A DNA stretch of 45,568 bases from Stereocaulon alpinum (Eukaryota > Ascomycota > Lecanoromycetes > Lecanorales > Stereocaulaceae). The DNA lies in assembly GCA_018257865.1 (NCBI GenBank), contig JAEUBA010000146.1, positions 1 to 45,568 of the forward strand. Reading direction: 5' to 3'. Position numbers and translations under genes: made by a program. The notes below the pieces were generated by a model. The model was not told where the DNA came from and made no database searches. It worked only from the letters and a program-made list of their open reading frames with translations. Below, piece by piece: positions 1 to 12,382 of the stretch; the first letter of the stretch is position 1, and every line of letters begins with the position of its first letter.

Positions 1-3000
1 CCGTAGTAATATAATTAGGGCCCTAACCTTAAGATATAGCTATATAGGAGGGAACCTAGACGGCTTAAGAGATTATAAAAACTTAAGACTTAATCTATCT
101 ATTATACTATCTAATAACGAACTATTAGTAGATAGAAAATACCGTATATCGCTAGGTAGATAGGAAAGGATCTCTATATTTAGGAGCGCTGCTGTATTAT
201 TCTATAGAGATAAGATCGCTCGACTTTTAAAGAAATCCGGTACTAGCGAGGAACGTATAAGGTTAATAGTTAGAAAGATTAATTCTATAAAAAGTCGTAT
301 ATCCTAGTATAGGTTTATAATTTCTAGCGGTAGTTATATTAACCCGTATAAAGATAGTTTATAGGATATATAGGTAATCTAACTTATAAATACCTAATTA
401 TTAGACCCAGCGTAAAGCTGTATATTCTAGTTAAGGTTAAGTATTAAAAGTTATAGCTAGATCTAGGAACTACGAAGGCTTATATTAACCTATATAGTAT
501 AATTACCCTTAGGAACTACTAGTATAGTCTATATAAAGTCTCCCCCTACCAAACAGATTATTATTCTTATAGATATTATATAGGGTGGTATTTACTGCAG
601 TAAAGTTACTCTTATTCTATATAGGTACCTTATCTTAGATAATTAGAGTCGTACGGCGAATTAGCTGGGCTATATTAGACTATACTAGAATATAATAGGT
701 AGACGTATTATCGCAGTTAATTAGGATCTTAAAACGGGAATATAAGGTATAGCCACTAGGTAGTAAGATTACTATAATACCTATAGAAGTAACGTATAGA
801 ATAATATATCCTTAGGCGCGGAAGTAGTAATATAATACCTTATATAGAAAAGTTTTACCAGTACCCGTAGTACTATAGACGAAAAAGTGCGTAGATTAAG
901 GGGTTATAGTAATAGCTGTAATAATTATATTAAAAGCGTAATATTACTCGATATTTAATTATAGAATAGTACGATTACGGAATAATACCTACTCTATAAT
1001 ATTATAGCTTAGCTTAGACGCGATAAGGAAAGGGTAAGTATATATAGACTAAGGTAGAATTAGTACGGGTAAGTTATAATCCGTAAGCTTTCTTCCCTAA
1101 TTATATAACTATTCAGTAATTAGAAATAACCTATAGTTAAGGTATATATCTAAGGAATTAGCTAGTACTAATAGGTAATCGCGAGTAATATAACGTAGTA
1201 AATTATCGTATATATCTAAATAGAAACGTTCCTAAAGTTTTAAAGGTTCGCTTAAATTACCGTTAATTAGTATAGTTACGAATAGAGAATATAATACCTG
1301 ACCGGTAGAAAAGTATTTTAACTTATTAAAGTATTAAAACTATTCGCTATTATCGTCTAGAAGACCTAACGTAATATAAGCAGCCTAGAAGGTTAGGTAT
1401 AAAATAGTATTAATAGTACGAATAGCCGTAAAACTAGTAGGCCCCTAGATAACTATAAGTAGTATACGTAAGTAAAAACGCTCGCCCTATACTAGTCCGT
1501 AATAATATATCCGGCTAATTATACGGCCCCGTTACTAAGGTATCTAGCGCCGTTTACCTTTCTTACTATAGTAGACGTAATACTCCGGGAAATTATAGTA
1601 TAGAAGGTAGCGGCTATTAGTATATTTAGTATTATACTATAAAAAGCTAGTAAGGGTTATCTCAGCTTCTTTAAGGACCTATATAAGGTCGATAATATCC
1701 TTACGGAAATATACCTACTGCTCGTTAGGGAGGTGCAGTGCTAATCGAATCACCAGCGGATCTTTATTATAATTACGGAACTTAAATAGGTTCTACGTAG
1801 CCTAGTATAGACTAATATAACGACCGTTAAGATACTATATAATCTCGTTATATTCGTCGGCGAGCTTTAAAGTCGTACGGTCTATACCTTTATATATATA
1901 TTTATATATATACTTAATAGTACCAACCGATACGCACACCTCTATATTAATATATATAGAGTATTTATAAGTTAGCTAGGGATTATATAATACTACCTAG
2001 CGGTTATCTAGTACTATATCCTAACCGTTTACTTTTTTAATCTAGGTGCGACTATCGTTACGGTAACAGTACTAAGGGTAACTATCTTCTGTAATAGATA
2101 TTTTAGGCTGAAAACTCCTTAGAAACTTTTTAGAATAGATCTACCTAAAGCCGTCTAAGTACTTAACTATATAGGGCGACTTTAGGTTCTACTGCCTATA
2201 AGGGCTATAGGTTATTTAATCCTAGATAATTTACTATAATAATCCGTTAAGATCGATCGTAGGATTAGGCAGCTCCGCGTAGACTAAGTTATTAATACGG
2301 CCTTAGTATAAAAAGTTATCGTCTTAATATAGAAAGAGGAGGATATATATATAGGGTAGGCCTTATTTCTAATACTTAATTATCTATATAATCCTAAGAT
2401 ATCGTCTAAACTAATCTTTAAGGTCCTATATTAAAGCGGACTATTTCATATAGAAGACGCGCGCTATTAGGTCTGCGTAATTAGTAGCGGTTTAATTATT
2501 AAAGGCTATAGCCTTAAGCTTAGGCTAGTGCGGATTTACCGTTATTATTATAAAAAATATAGCCTTTCTGAAATAGCGTTAGATTACTAGGGAGTCTTAG
2601 TAATTTTAGGCTATAGATCTATCCCCTCTACTAAAGCTAAATAGTAGAATTATACGTTGCCTAAGTATCTCTATATAGCTATTACTAGCTAGTAGAGTAT
2701 TAGAAACGCCCTAATATAAATCGCTACGGATAGTTTCCTAGTATCTATAATAGAAATCTAGAGTTTACTAATTAATAACTGTATAGTAATTAACTAAATA
2801 TTACTAAAATAAACTACTAGCCCGTAGTATAGTAGAGTACTAATTAGGATAGGAAAAGAGATAGTAGTATAACTATATACGCTCTAAGTAACGTATAATA
2901 ATACGGGTATTATTATTATTATAGAGGCGTAAGGCCTAGTGCTAACCTATATTCCCTTATAGAAAAAGGAGAACGTAGTATAAAGGAAAGTATATAGTAT

Positions 3001-4000
3001 TATTATAGTTAATAGTATAGAAGTAGGGTTCTTTACTATCCTTACACCATTCTATAATAATAATATCCCGAAAGCTACGGTCCTTATACTTATCCGGAAT
3101 AAAGGCTATAACCTCTAATATAGTAGGTAGATTTATACGTCTCTTATTAGATCTAGCCTCTATAACTAATTAAAGGTGAGGATTAAGGATAATCTATATT
3201 AGGCCTATATAGGCCTAGGCGCGCTTAATTTATTCCTATATAGTAGCGTATATATTAATAAAAGGATTCCTATAGGAACGTATTATATTATCTAGGTTTT
3301 AGAGAAGCGGCTACTAGAGATTAGGGTAACTATAGAGCTAAGACGTTACTATAGCAGTTAGATTATAAAAGTATAGTTAAGTAAAAGAAGGTATTACCTA
3401 CGTACTAGGATATAGCAGCCCTTATAGGTGATAAAGTTCGCTATAAATAGTAAATAATTAGATTCCTATATAGCCTTATAAACGCGTATCCTACTAGTAT
3501 TTATAGGACGTAAAGGTCAGCGCGTTATTATAACTATAAATATACTTTAGGAAATACTTAGACCGTAGTATAGCACCCTATAATAATTCGCGTAGAAGTT
3601 CTAGCGGGTTAGGCGGAGGAGGCAGTAATCTATTACCCTTTAAATAGTAGGTAGTATATAGTATAGGTCCTTACTTAGCCTCTACCTTCTAGTATAAAGC
3701 GGAATAGATCCTATACTATTTAGCTATTAGACCTAACGTATATATATCAGCCGTATAGTTTAATATTAGGCCTTTTAACGGTAGAGGAGGAGGATATATA
3801 GGAACGGTAGGAAGAAGAGAAGGATATAGCGGTATTATACGGACTAGCCGTAAAGTAGGAAGGGTGCGAGAGGTCGCTGTATATTAATATTTAGATTAAC
3901 GCGTTAGTTATAGAACTGTATTAGGGTTAAGATCCGTAAGAGGACGTCGCTGCTTCAAAGCCTATAGGAAAGGATTAGTAAAGGTTTATATAGAAAAGGT
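1..4000 (-). pseudogene. Helitron RepHel (Rep endonuclease plus Pif1-like helicase) pseudogene
   Basis: When active, the family protein nicks DNA with a HUH/tyrosine Rep domain and unwinds it with a Pif1-like helicase. Seen here on the minus strand: a YNNALTFTS block (about 3515-3560); a frame resembling RxDLIARVF followed by QGLPYIYILLFL, with the HUH motif at 2333-2356; a LYNPQLTHKYSIYINIEV block (about 1925-2000); a YLRILLIVIWGPTSF block (about 1450-1480); and a Walker A-like TTGTGKTF (848-874) followed by a Walker B-like LIIQDKVPM. Both HUH histidines read Tyr and the Walker B Asp-Glu reads Asp-Lys, which are G-to-A/C-to-T changes. Stops in frame fall at expected Gln/Trp codons. No ATG start is left. 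The upstream end is approximate. Confidence 0.85.
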
Positions 4001-4230
4001 ACTAATTTAGAATATACTTAGTAACGGTAGCAAAGTCTGAGAAGAGACTAATCAGGGGCTAAAAAGTTAGTAATAGGTTTAGTACAGGCGTATCTAGAAT
4101 AGGTCTGCTAGGATATAGTATAGTATAGGACTATATAGAGATATATAGAAGGATATAAATAGGTAAGGAAGCTATATAGAGGTAGTAAGGAAGGTATAAC
4201 GACGCGTATAGGTAAATAAAAAAATTTGAT
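1..4230 (-). mobile_element. Helitron, RIP-degraded, truncated by window start
   Basis: A rolling-circle transposon on the minus strand. It is recognised from the order of RepHel domains read leftward: a YN-rich N-terminal block, the HUH Rep motif, the WVVPYNP/HINVE-like block and then a Pif1-type helicase with Walker A near 850-874. The helicase C-terminus and the 3' end (hairpin plus CTRR) lie off the left edge. The 5' end is placed at about 4230, because the minus strand there reads CTA then TCAAATTTTTTTATTT, fitting a TC start after an A. Helitrons make no target duplication, so this boundary is inferred and could shift by tens of bases. To its right lies LTR/PPT sequence of a Gypsy-B-like element, the probable target. 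Confidence 0.82.
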
Positions 4231-4463
4231 AGTTAAGTTACGTAATAGAATATCCTTAGCGACAAATCATAGCTAATTATTCGGGCAAACCTTAAAGTCG
4301 TCCAATACTATATAGACTTAAGGGTTAATAGTATCCTCCTCTCTAAGCCCTAGTCCCTAGGTACTAAAGTATATAGAATAGATTACTTATTAAAAACCCT
4401 TTAAACCTATTAGGAAATATAAGGTAAAAGAGTTAACCTAAATATAACGTCGTTAAGGCGGCG
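4231..4463 (-). mobile_element. Remnant 3' end of a Gypsy-B-like LTR retrotransposon
   Basis: Bases 4332-4457 closely match the sequence just inside the left LTR of Gypsy-B (25320-25450): a purine-rich tract on the minus strand (PPT), then the shared string CCCTAGTCCCTAGGTACTA and the run GATTACTTATTAAAAA. The 100 bases to the left end in GGGTTAATA just before the PPT and look like the inner part of an LTR, although they do not match the Gypsy-B LTR well. The Helitron cuts this LTR on the left, and the first minisatellite element is inserted at 4464. It is therefore the 3' stub of a related element, oriented minus. Confidence 0.65.
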
Positions 4464-4465
4464 TA

Positions 4466-5435
4466 CTATATAGGCTCTTTACTAAGAATTAATCTCGTTA
4501 TAATATAAGTTTTATATAGTTATTTAACTGATTTGAGTTTATACTAATTCTAGAACGCTATTAATACTAGAATATAACCGTTCTAAAACTGCAAGAACTA
4601 TTAATAATTTTATAACTATTAGACAACGGTTACGCAACTCCAACTCCAACCCCAACTGCAACCCCAACTATAAAGCAATATCTAGCAACTCCAGCAACTC
4701 CAGCAACTCCAGCAACTCCAGTAATATCAGTAGCACCTGCAATATCCAGCAATATCAGCAACACCTGCAATATCCAGCAATATCAGTAATACCTGCAATA
4801 TCCAGCAACACCTGCAACACCTGCAATATCTAGCAACATCAGCAACACCTGCAATATCCTATAACACCTGCAACACCTGCAATATCCTGCAACACCTGCA
4901 ATATCCTGCAACACCTGCAACACCTACAATATCCTACAATATCCTGCAATATCCTGCAACACCTGCAACACCTGCAACACCTGCAATATCAGCAACACCT
5001 GCAATATCCTACAGCACCAGCAACACCAGCAACACCTGCAATATCCAGTAACATCAGCAACACCTGCAATATCCAGCAGCACCAGCAACACCTGCAATAT
5101 CCAGTAACATCAGCAGCACCTGCAATACTAGCAATATTAGTAATATCTAGCAATATCAGCAACATCCAGTAGCACTAGTAATATTAGTAATATCTAGTAA
5201 TATTAGTAATACCTAGATAGTTTATCAATTATTAATTAACTTTTTACCAACCGTCTACTAACCGTCTACTAACTGTAACCGTTTACCAACTGCAACGGTT
5301 GTTAGTTTTAGGAAGAGATATTCTAACGTTATCACAACCAAATATAAACCGAATACTAACCAAATAAAGACTATTATCTAACTAGTAGTCAACCATTTAA
5401 TTATAGTATTAGAATTTTATAGGTGGACATTATAG
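4466..5435 (+). mobile_element. Minisatellite-bearing TA-insertion element, copy 1
   Basis: A 970-bp non-coding element found three times in the window. It starts CTATATAGGCTCTTTACT and ends with GGTGGACATTATAG (GGTGGATATAACAG in the better preserved copy 2), flanked by TA on both sides (4464-4465 and 5436-5437). The ends form a short imperfect inverted repeat, CTATATAGG against CTGTTATATCC. TA duplication with C-start inverted ends suggests mobilisation by a Tc1/mariner/pogo-type transposase, which is inference. Internal order: unique head, short CAACTCC/CAACCCC units, a long 9-10-bp minisatellite, an ACCGTCTACTA array, then a unique tail. There is no coding capacity. The flanks match Gypsy-B sequence (compare 25440-25490), so the insertion site can be reconstructed. 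Confidence 0.72.
4673..5215 (+). repeat. Minisatellite of 9-10-bp units (CAGCAACAC/CTGCAATATC type)
   Basis: Tandem array of closely related units such as CTGCAACAC, CTGCAATATC and CAGCAATAT in changing order, giving higher-order repeats of about 28 bp. This array keeps many CA and TG dinucleotides, unlike the surrounding sequence, so it is among the least RIP-mutated DNA in the window. Related arrays lie at about 12710-13445 (reverse orientation) and 15175-15835 (heavily mutated). Confidence 0.9.
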
Positions 5436-5437
5436 TA

Positions 5438-5481
5438 TTATATATATAGAAATATCGTCTAACTATTTATTAATTAATTTA
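5438..5481 (-). other. Continuation of the Gypsy-B-like remnant
   Basis: Short stretch (TTATATATATAGAAATATC) matching the sequence that follows the insertion point in Gypsy-B (about 25470-25485). Similarity is lost after a few tens of bases. Confidence 0.4.
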
Positions 5482-5627
5482 TACGCCTATTCTAGTATCT
5501 ATATATACTAATAAGGGTATTCTTATTAAAAGTAGCCTACGTACTAAGGATAAGTACGCCTATTCTAGTATCTATATATACTAATAAGGGTATTCTTATT
5601 AAAAGTAGCCTACGTACTAAGGATAAC
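5482..5627 (+). repeat. 73-bp tandem duplication spanning an LTR junction
   Basis: Two essentially identical 73-bp units, 5482-5554 and 5555-5627, each starting TACGCCTATTCTAGTATC. Each unit holds about 42 bp of upstream flank and the first 31 bp of the Copia-2 LTR (TATTAAAAGTAGCC). The copies being near-identical, including all TA-type positions, suggests duplication after RIP had acted on this segment. Confidence 0.9.
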
Positions 5628-5749
5628 TAAGCCTTGGTATACTAACTAAGCCTTGGTATCTTAGTATACTAAGTTAGTACTACTATATATAGATCGCGTG
5701 TATAGTACTTAGTATCTAATAAGTAAGTATTCTACCCTATATTTTAATA
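5597..5749 (+). mobile_element. Copia-2 long terminal repeat (5' type)
   Basis: 153-bp LTR recognised by alignment with the reverse complement of the solo LTR at 22805-22978. It starts TATTAAAAGTAGCCTACG (ancestral TGTTGAAAGTGGCCTGCG) and ends CTACCCTATATTTTAATA. Inside are repeats of an 18-19-bp CTAAGCCTTGGTATACTAA motif. It is directly followed by a primer-binding site, so it is a 5' LTR in plus orientation. No matching 3' LTR is visible in the window downstream, so the rest of the element is lost or unrecognisable. Confidence 0.8.
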
Positions 5750-5907
5750 GGTTATAAGCTCGGACGTAGAGTATTAGTACTAAAGACCTTCTATAAGTCT
5801 CTCTATAAGCCTTTCTATTACTTAGATAGTCTAGAGATTATTATACTATCCTATAGGACCTATACTCGCGAAATAGTCTCTATAGATACTAACCTCTATA
5901 TACTAAG
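5750..5907 (+). other. Copia-2 primer-binding site and leader
   Basis: Starts GGTTATAAGCTCGG, which resembles the complement of the anticodon arm of initiator tRNA-Met with RIP changes; the same site follows the Copia-1 LTRs. The remaining leader has no recognisable ORF and is cut at the CTAAG target site (5903-5907) by Gypsy-A. Confidence 0.6.
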
Positions 5908-6264
5908 TATAACGGGGTGGTTTAACTCCTGCGGGTAAATCACACAGTATATTAAGTACTAGAAGGTAATAGAGATAGATAGTCGTTAAATTATCTTTAG
6001 CTAAGACTCCTCTCTATTATATAAGTTAAATATAAGGAGATAAGAAAATATTCTGCTAAAGGAAAACCCTTCCTTATATATTTACCTTAATTATACTAAG
6101 CCCTAATATAATCTAAGTAATTTAGCCCTATATCTACTATATTACTCTATAATCTACCTAATATACCTTAGATTACTTATATTACTAAGTCCTCTCCTAA
6201 GTATCCTTTACCTACTAACCCTATTATATACCTTACCCGTAACCTTACGGGGTTACCCGTAATA
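5908..6264 (-). repeat. Gypsy-A 3' LTR
   Basis: 357-bp LTR, starting TATAACGGGGTGG and ending CCCGTAATA on the plus strand. It aligns end to end with 12021-12377 without indels that I can see. A purine-rich tract on the minus strand (AAATAAGGGG) adjoins its inner edge and is the likely polypurine tract. Confidence 0.93.
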
Positions 6265-6449
6265 TAATCCCCTTATTTAGTTATTTTCGTCCTAAAAGTA
6301 ACTTAATAACCTAAGTATTTCTTCCTTATACTAAGGATTAAGAAACTAACGAACTCCCTTACTTATTATTATTAGTTAGTCCTAAAACTTAGGATAGCTT
6401 CCTTATTAAAACGCTCCTATTTATAGTATACTAACTTAGGTCTCCTATA

Positions 6450-9400
6450 TTATATAGGGGAAGTATCCGACTAATATATTAAGTATATTTATAGTAGTAA
6501 TAAGTATAAGCTATCTCTACTTAATATTCCTAAGTAGAAACGGATAGAGGAATAGCGTACTAAATTATATAGTAAGGAGGATAAAGCCTTTATAAAGCTT
6601 TCTTACCTACGGAAATAAATTTAAAGAATTAAGGCGGACTAGGCGAAAATAGTCTAATAAGAGGTAAAGAATATTAAGTTTTTAGAGAAGGAGGAGGAGA
6701 GGGAGAAGGAAGCTACTACTTTTAAAGTCCTAAATAACCTCCTATCCTTTAATATAGGTAAGATTAACTTTTCTAGGTAGGATCCCCTAACTATAGATTT
6801 CGCTTTTAGAACTACTTTAGCTTTTTAGGATAGTTAAGTATAGATAGTAATTCCTATATACTTTCTAACTAGTTGTAGTCTAACTACTTTATTAGATACC
6901 TCTTTTTTCCTTTAATTACCTAATAATCTAGAATTTCCTTAATATTATACTCCTTATTATCTTAATCTAGGAGTAACGGTGCGGTCCTTAGTAGTATTTC
7001 AGGGTCTACTTTCTTAAGTAATAATATATAGAATACTAGGTACTTCCTTATTAGCTATAGGAGGTCTAGTATATAGTTTATATCCCCTTTATATTCCTTT
7101 ATAAGGAATAGTCTTAGCTTCGTATAATTAAGCTTATTACTAGGCCTATTAGTTTTAAAATTTCTGCGAAGAAGATATACCTTATCCCCTTTAGAAATAT
7201 TCGGTCCTATCGAATATTTTTAATTATAATATATCGCTAAGTAGCTACTTAGGAATTATAAGTCCTTCTATAGTTCTTAATAGATTCTTACTATTTCCTT
7301 AGTAGTAATAGTTACCTTTTATACCTTTAGCTTAATCCCTTTTAGTAATAGGGTTATACGTAGTTTAAACCCGTAGTTAGCTCGAAATAGTATTATACCT
7401 ATTAGGTTAGATATTAATCCGTTATATACTAGCTGCGCTACTAGTAGATAGGATACCTAATTATCTTATTAGTAGTTAATATAATATCGAAGATACTATT
7501 TTAGTATTTAGTTTATTCTTTCCGTCTAACCGTTAGTCTATAGATAAAATACTATAATTATCTTTATCTTAATTCCTATTATATCTATTAATAATCTCTA
7601 AAACTTAGAGGTGAAGAGCTTATCTCTATTTAAGATAATCTCTTTAGGAAGCCTATAGTTAGCTACTACTATTTATAAGAATATATACGCTAGGTCTCCG
7701 GCGTCTAATACTTCCTTATATAGTATAAAATACGCTATCTTAGTTAATTAGTCGTTAATTACTAAGATCGTATTATAGTATATACCTATTAGTTATTCTT
7801 TTAACTTTAGGAGTTTAATAATAAAATCCTACGCGATACTTTTCTATAATCTATTTAGGTAAGCTAGCGATTTTAACTCTCTATAAGGCTTATATTAAGC
7901 GTACTTCGTCCTAATATATATATTATACTTATTAATACGATCCTTAATATATTTTTATATCCTAGGGAAGTAGAAGTTATAAGATATCTTCTTAAGTATT
8001 TTTTTAATCCCCTAATACCTACCGGAGCTTTCTACTTTATAGTAGATCCTAAAAATTTCTCCTTAAGTACCTATAAGGATATAAATCCGTTCTTAAAAGG
8101 TTAGTAGTCTTAAATCTATTTTCCTAAATAAGTTATAGCTATTAACATCTTTATAGATCTTAGATATAACTTTATCCTTTAATAAGTCTTTTAGTATCCT
8201 CTTAGTTAAATCTTTACTATTAATAGTTATTATTACTACTATATATAGTCCGGCTATATTAGGCCTTAATAATCTATTCTTATAACGCGTTAGAACCGTT
8301 TTAGAACTCTACTAAATATTTAATATATAATTAGCTCTCCTACTAAGTACGTCTATAGTATTATTCTCGCTACCCTTAATATATTTAATTCTAAAATTAA
8401 ATATTAATAACTCTTTATACTAACGAGCTAGACGTCTATTAAGCTCCTTAGTTAATAGAAAGAACGTTAAGTTCTTATAATTAGTTAAGACCTAAACCTA
8501 GTACTTAGTTCCTTCTAGATAGACCTTCTAAATACGAAATACGTCTATAATAGTAAGTAATTCCTTATTATATATTAGATATTTAGTTTTAGCGTCTAGT
8601 AACTTCCTACTATAGAAGGCTATAGAGTACTAATAATAAGTAATACCTATTTTCCCTATTTTTTCTATATTAGGGCTATTATTCGTAGATAGTTAGCTAA
8701 TTACTGCTCTAATTACTCCGTCGGAGGTATTAGTATAGAGACGAATAGGCGACTCTAGGTCGAACTAATATAATATTAAACTAGAAGCGAACTACTTTTA
8801 AAGGGTCCTAAAGGATACCTCTACTTTCTTCGACTACGTAAATAGTACTTCGTTATAGGTTAAGCTAGTAAAAGGTATAGTAGTTTTTAAATATTTATAG
8901 ATAAACTTTCGATAGAAATTCGTAAAATTAAGAAATAATTATACTTCTTTCTTATTTATAGGTATAGGCTACTTAATTATACTTTTTACCTTTTCTAAGT
9001 CTATCTCTAAACCTTAGTTAGAGATAATAAATCTTAGAAACTTAACTCTCTTTTAGTAAAATTTATACTTTAATAACTTTAAGCGTAGTCCTACTTACTT
9101 AACGTATTCCTTATATATATCTAAGTATATAAGTATATTATTAATATATACTAGGACGAAATCGTATAGGGGCGTTTATTAATCTAAATAGTATTATAAG
9201 ATATTTATAGAGACCCTATCTTCTACTTATTACCTTTCTTTATATATATTTAGTTAAATACTCCTAGAATATTAAACTTAGTAAACTATTTCCTACCTTA
9301 GAGTTTATCTTAAAGTTCTCCTATTAATAGTAATAGGTAACTATTCTTTATAGTTATATTATTAAGTACTTTATAATCTATATATAGATATAATTCTCTA

Positions 9401-11150
9401 CTTAGTTTAGGTATAAATAGGATAGGATATCCTATAGGTAATTAAGATTTTTAAATAAACCCCTTCTATTTATTTTCTTTAATATACTTCGCGAGAGTAA
9501 CTACTTTATCTTATAATAGTAGGTATATTAGCTTCTTTATAGGTTCTTTACCTAGGATTAATTTAATCTTATAGTCCTATAGTTAGTACTTAGGAAGGGC
9601 TTTATTAATACTCTCTTTTTAGAATAGAGTTCTAAATTCCGCGTATTCGTTTAGGATTTTTATAGTAGTAGTTTCGCTTATAAGTCTAACTTAACTCTAT
9701 AGTACTATAATATTTCCTAACTTAAAATTATCTTTTATCTCCTCCTAGGTCTATACTACTACTAAGAGAGATTTATATTTTTAGATTAGTAGAACTTTAT
9801 TTAGTATACTATCTATAAATATTATATTCTAAGAACCCTATCCTATTAATAGGTTAGCTTTCTTTAGCTATAGGATTCCTAAGGTAATATTATTAACCCT
9901 TTCTAATACTAAATTAAAGGTATACTTCTTATATGTTCGTCCTATCTTTAGGTTAAGTATTTTAGTACTTCTATTAATAGTCCCTATTATTAATCTATTA
10001 AAGTTTATTAACGCGTATAGCTCGCGTTTTCGTATAGGTAAATTATATTTCCTTATAAAACTTATTTTAATTAAATCCTTACTTAATCTACTATTAATAA
10101 TAACCCTTACCGGAATACTATCGACCTTTACCTAAAGCCTAAATCTAATATTATTATAGGATTCGGCTGAGGTAACTTATTTAACCTTTTAGTTAGCTCC
10201 TCTAGGCGGCCTATTTACTAGGGAACTTCCTAGTTTTTTAAAGATAAGTATTTTATAACTAGGGCGTATAGCTTAGCCTCGCTTCTAATAAACTAGTTAA
10301 TAGGGATCTTCTCCCTATATTCTAAGAGACTCTTAACTTTTTATTCTAAAGCTTATATAGTTAGTTAGACTTTATATAGAATAAGCCTCTAATTAGGAAG
10401 TAATATACTCCCGTCCTTTAAAAATTTTAATCCTAGGGGAACTCTTTAGTAGATTACGTTCCTTAGATTTATATACTTATCCCCTTATAGTATTTCTTAG
10501 ATCTTTTAGGCTACTAGGGCCTTAAAAGCTTTAAGCCCTTCTTTTATTCCTACTTTAGTTATCTTCTAGAAGAACTCCGTAAGTTTAATAATTAATACTA
10601 GCCTATTCCTATATTTCGTAAGGTTTTATCTTTCCTTATAACTTATTAATACTATTAATACTTATATTAGAAACTCTAATATAACCTTTTTAATATACTT
10701 ATCAGCTTTATATAGCTTATTATAAAGATTAGTTACTTACTACTCTATATACTCTAGTCGCTGTTAATAGGATTCTAGTAATTCTTCTTAAGTCCTTTAG
10801 GTATCTAACCTTAAAGCCTTAATTCTATTAAGGGTTTTATTATCTAATAAGGCTTCTCCCTCTATAAGCTCTCCTAACTCGCTTCCTAAGGATAGTTCCT
10901 AGCGGGGATTATTAACTTAATCCTTATTAAAGTATTCCTTACTATTTACTATAGATATCTAGTATCTTAGCTTCTAGGGGTATTATCTTAATCCGTCCTT
11001 TTTACTAAGATATATTTAGTATAAATTATTATAGTAAGTTATTTAACTTAAGTAATTATATTCCTTATTAGTTAACTACGTTAGTCGCTCCGGCTACTCC
11101 TATTTATTATAGTCGGGGTTTATATCCCCTATTATAGCTACCTACTCTTA
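6450..11150 (-). pseudogene. Gypsy-A pol (protease-RT-RNase H-integrase) pseudogene
   Basis: Ty3/gypsy polyprotein on the minus strand. The RT core reads YDFVLVYINNILIYLD at about 9105-9160; the catalytic YIDD is now YINN (9137-9148). In the integrase region (about 7500-7870) I read a block like SIAxDFIIKLLKLKE followed by ILVINDxLTK (family: ILVIVDRLTK), and then xxTNGxTE (7519-7545, family PQTDGQTE). Asp-to-Asn and Gln/Trp-to-stop changes are all C-to-T or G-to-A. I found no clear chromodomain in the C-terminal part. Ends are approximate, no ATG start survives, and the gene cannot make a functional enzyme. Confidence 0.85.
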
Positions 11151-11990
11151 TTAGGGGTACTTATTCTAATAGTATCCCTTCTTATAGTATTTATAGTATT
11201 TTACGTTAGATAGGTCCTTCTTCTACTTCTTTCCTTTATAAGGTTTCCTAGAGAATTTCGCTTTTATAGCTAAAATATTTTCTTTTCTCCTAAACTTAGT
11301 AACCGGACCTAAAGACTTCTATTCTATCTTTCTTTTATATAACCTATTATTAATAGAGTAGACCTTAGATACTAACTATATAAAGTTTCTAATATTATTA
11401 GAATAGGTAAGCTTATCCTTAACCTTATCCTTTAATCCTTTTTAATACGTAGCGGTTTATACGTCCTCTAACTATTTAAGCTAGTAAGTAATTCCTCTAA
11501 ACTACGCTATATATTTTATTATAGGCTCCTTCTACTAAAGATTTATAAGTTTATATTCTAACCTTCTCTCTTTAGTATTATCCCTAAAGTAGAACCTTAA
11601 TAGGTTTCTAATATATATTTTATTAAAGATAATCTTTAAAGAATCGTCCTCTATTATATTAGGGTTTTATATTAAGAGATATTCTTCTAGCTAGGGTTAA
11701 AGTACTACTACTATATTACCTTTAAGGTATAATAAGTAAAATATATTCTTAGCCTTTATAGTATAGAAGCTTAATACGTTAAATACTATATATAGGTCGA
11801 TTTATTAGAGAAACGTATTTAACCCTCCCTTTCTACTAGAGAACTTAGTAGGGGTAGGTAATTTTATCCCTTCTTTACTAATAGTAATTCCGTCCTTAGG
11901 AATAGGAGCTACCTCCTTTCCCTTAAATCTACTTATTACTTTAGATATAACGCGCCGTCTCTCCCCTAAGGTAGAACTAGAAGTACTTAT
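11151..11990 (-). pseudogene. Gypsy-A gag (nucleocapsid) pseudogene
   Basis: Located between the 5' LTR and pol, the expected position for gag. On the minus strand, 11169-11201 reads KYYKYYKKGYY, which fits a CCHC zinc knuckle KCYKCGKKGHY with both visible Cys and the His changed to Tyr and Gly to Tyr. The remainder of the frame is rich in Lys, Leu and stops at expected Gln codons. Boundaries are rough. Confidence 0.6.
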
Positions 11991-12020
11991 ACTATATAGT
12001 CTAAAGTATAGTATTTAAAG

Positions 12021-12377
12021 TATAATAGGGTAGTTTAACTCCTACGGGTAAATTATATAATATATTAAGTACTAAAAGATAATAGAGATAGATAGTTATT
12101 AAATTATCTTTAGCTAAAACTCCTCTCTATTATATAAGTTAAATATAAGGAGATAAGAAAATATTCTGCTAAAGGAAAACCCTTCCTTATATATTTACCT
12201 TAATTATACTAAGCCCTAATATAATCTAGGTAATTTAGCCCTATATCTACTATATTACTCTATAATCTACCTGATATACCCTAGATTACTTATATTACTA
12301 GGTCCTCTCCTAAGTATCCTTTACCTACTAACCCTATCACGTGCCTTACCCGTGACCTTACGGGGTTACCCGTAACA
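12021..12377 (-). repeat. Gypsy-A 5' LTR
   Basis: Partner of 5908-6264, same 357-bp length. It keeps a short TG/CA-containing stretch (CTATCACGTGCCTTACCCGTGACC, about 12336-12359) where the other LTR reads CTATTATATACCTTACCCGTAACC, showing that the two LTRs were mutated independently by RIP. Confidence 0.93.
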
Positions 12378-12382
12378 CTAAG

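Larger units (their letters stand above)
5908..12377 (-). mobile_element. Gypsy-A, full-length Ty3/gypsy retrotransposon, RIP-inactivated
   Basis: 6,470-bp element with 357-bp direct LTRs at 5908-6264 and 12021-12377 and a perfect 5-bp target duplication CTAAG (5903-5907 and 12378-12382). The outer right end still reads CA, while the other ends read TA after RIP. Coding is on the minus strand, so the right LTR is the 5' LTR. Domain order on the minus strand is gag zinc knuckle, RT, then integrase, which is the Ty3/gypsy order. It is inserted in the leader of Copia-2. Confidence 0.93.

Noticed and set aside
4673..5215. CRISPR-like array
   Set aside because: The repeats are contiguous 9-10-bp variants without unique spacers; this is a minisatellite in a eukaryotic transposon.
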